From NCBI RefSeq assembly GCF_001724135.1, contig NZ_MEDS01000003.1:1-35139 (forward strand): DNA of 35,139 nucleotides. The letters run 5' to 3'. A model generated the notes under the pieces. That model did not search any database, had not been told where the DNA came from, and saw only the letters and a program-made list of their open reading frames with translations. This stretch comes from Comamonas sp. SCN 65-56 (lineage in GTDB: Bacteria; Pseudomonadota; Gammaproteobacteria; Burkholderiales; Burkholderiaceae_C). The translations under genes were made by a program, and so were the position numbers. Of the stretch, positions 35,094-35,139 are shown one piece after another (position 1 is the stretch's first letter; each line of letters opens with the position of its first letter).

Positions 35094-35139
35094 ATGAGCC
35101 CTTCCGCCCTTCCCGCCTGGCCTTATCCCTTCTGGATTG
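35094..35139 (+). CDS. Partial gene, probably glycerophosphodiester phosphodiesterase
   Basis: Only 15 codons are in the window, ATG 35094 giving MSPSALPAWPYPFWI. The WPYPxWI end is what I recall just before the catalytic AHRGAG of UgpQ-type glycerophosphodiester phosphodiesterases in this group, which hydrolyse glycerophosphodiesters to glycerol-3-phosphate. The catalytic residues lie outside, so the call rests on a short match. Confidence 0.4.
   Translation, partial: MSPSALPAWPYPFWI

Overview
The window is a GC-rich, gene-dense chromosomal segment of a betaproteobacterium, most likely order Burkholderiales, family Comamonadaceae. This rests on the class I polyhydroxybutyrate (PHB) genes, the DUF971-ubiE-Tim44-like-ubiJ-ubiB and FmdB-DUF502-aspS gene orders, the protein sequences themselves, and a degenerate interspersed palindromic repeat that I associate with this family. 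I see no rRNA, tRNA, IS element or CRISPR array. The placement is from recalled family sequences, not a search.

Layout. 1-1179: dusA behind an AT-rich flank with phased TGCAC boxes that looks like the edge of an integrated element. 1388-3383: phaZ (PHB depolymerase), with a palindrome fitting the PhaR operator in its promoter, followed closely by rsxB/rnfB. 3385-4890 (minus): a chemoreceptor with its Cache domain at the C-terminus. 5019-8186: pilU and an ABC-F ATPase of the YheS type. 8187-8533: intergenic, with a probable 31-codon gene and a two-way terminator. 8534-12356 (minus): phaC-phaA-phaB, the PHB synthesis operon. 12468-14820: a small membrane protein overlapping pgeF tail to tail, a FAH-family hydrolase and a Nudix hydrolase.

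14907-18651 holds two convergent gene pairs: a YdjC/ChbG-type deacetylase with an ArnT-type transferase (plus strand), and a GtrA-type membrane protein with a GT2 polyprenyl-phosphate glycosyltransferase (minus strand). Together they make a complete set for charging undecaprenyl phosphate with an N-acetyl-hexosamine, deacetylating it, flipping it and transferring it to lipid A, as in Bordetella lgmABCD or Francisella FlmF2/NaxD/FlmK. Next come a roughly 390-nt leader rich in possible RNA structure and proV-proW-proX (glycine betaine/proline uptake), a porin and an SH3-domain secreted protein (18760-24200).

The rest is mostly on the minus strand: FmdB-DUF502-aspS (24287-27077), a sodium/solute symporter (27153-28601), the ubiquinone genes ubiB, ubiJ, a Tim44-like gene, ubiE and DUF971 (28697-33180), a HIT protein and serA. 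A divergent gene cut by the window end starts like a glycerophosphodiester phosphodiesterase.

The best leads are in the spaces between genes: the proV leader, the serA leader hairpin with a T tract, the hairpin over the ubiJ start codon, the palindromes at phaZ and serA, and the repeat that twice supplies a gene's stop codon and twice appears to have lengthened a protein loop.
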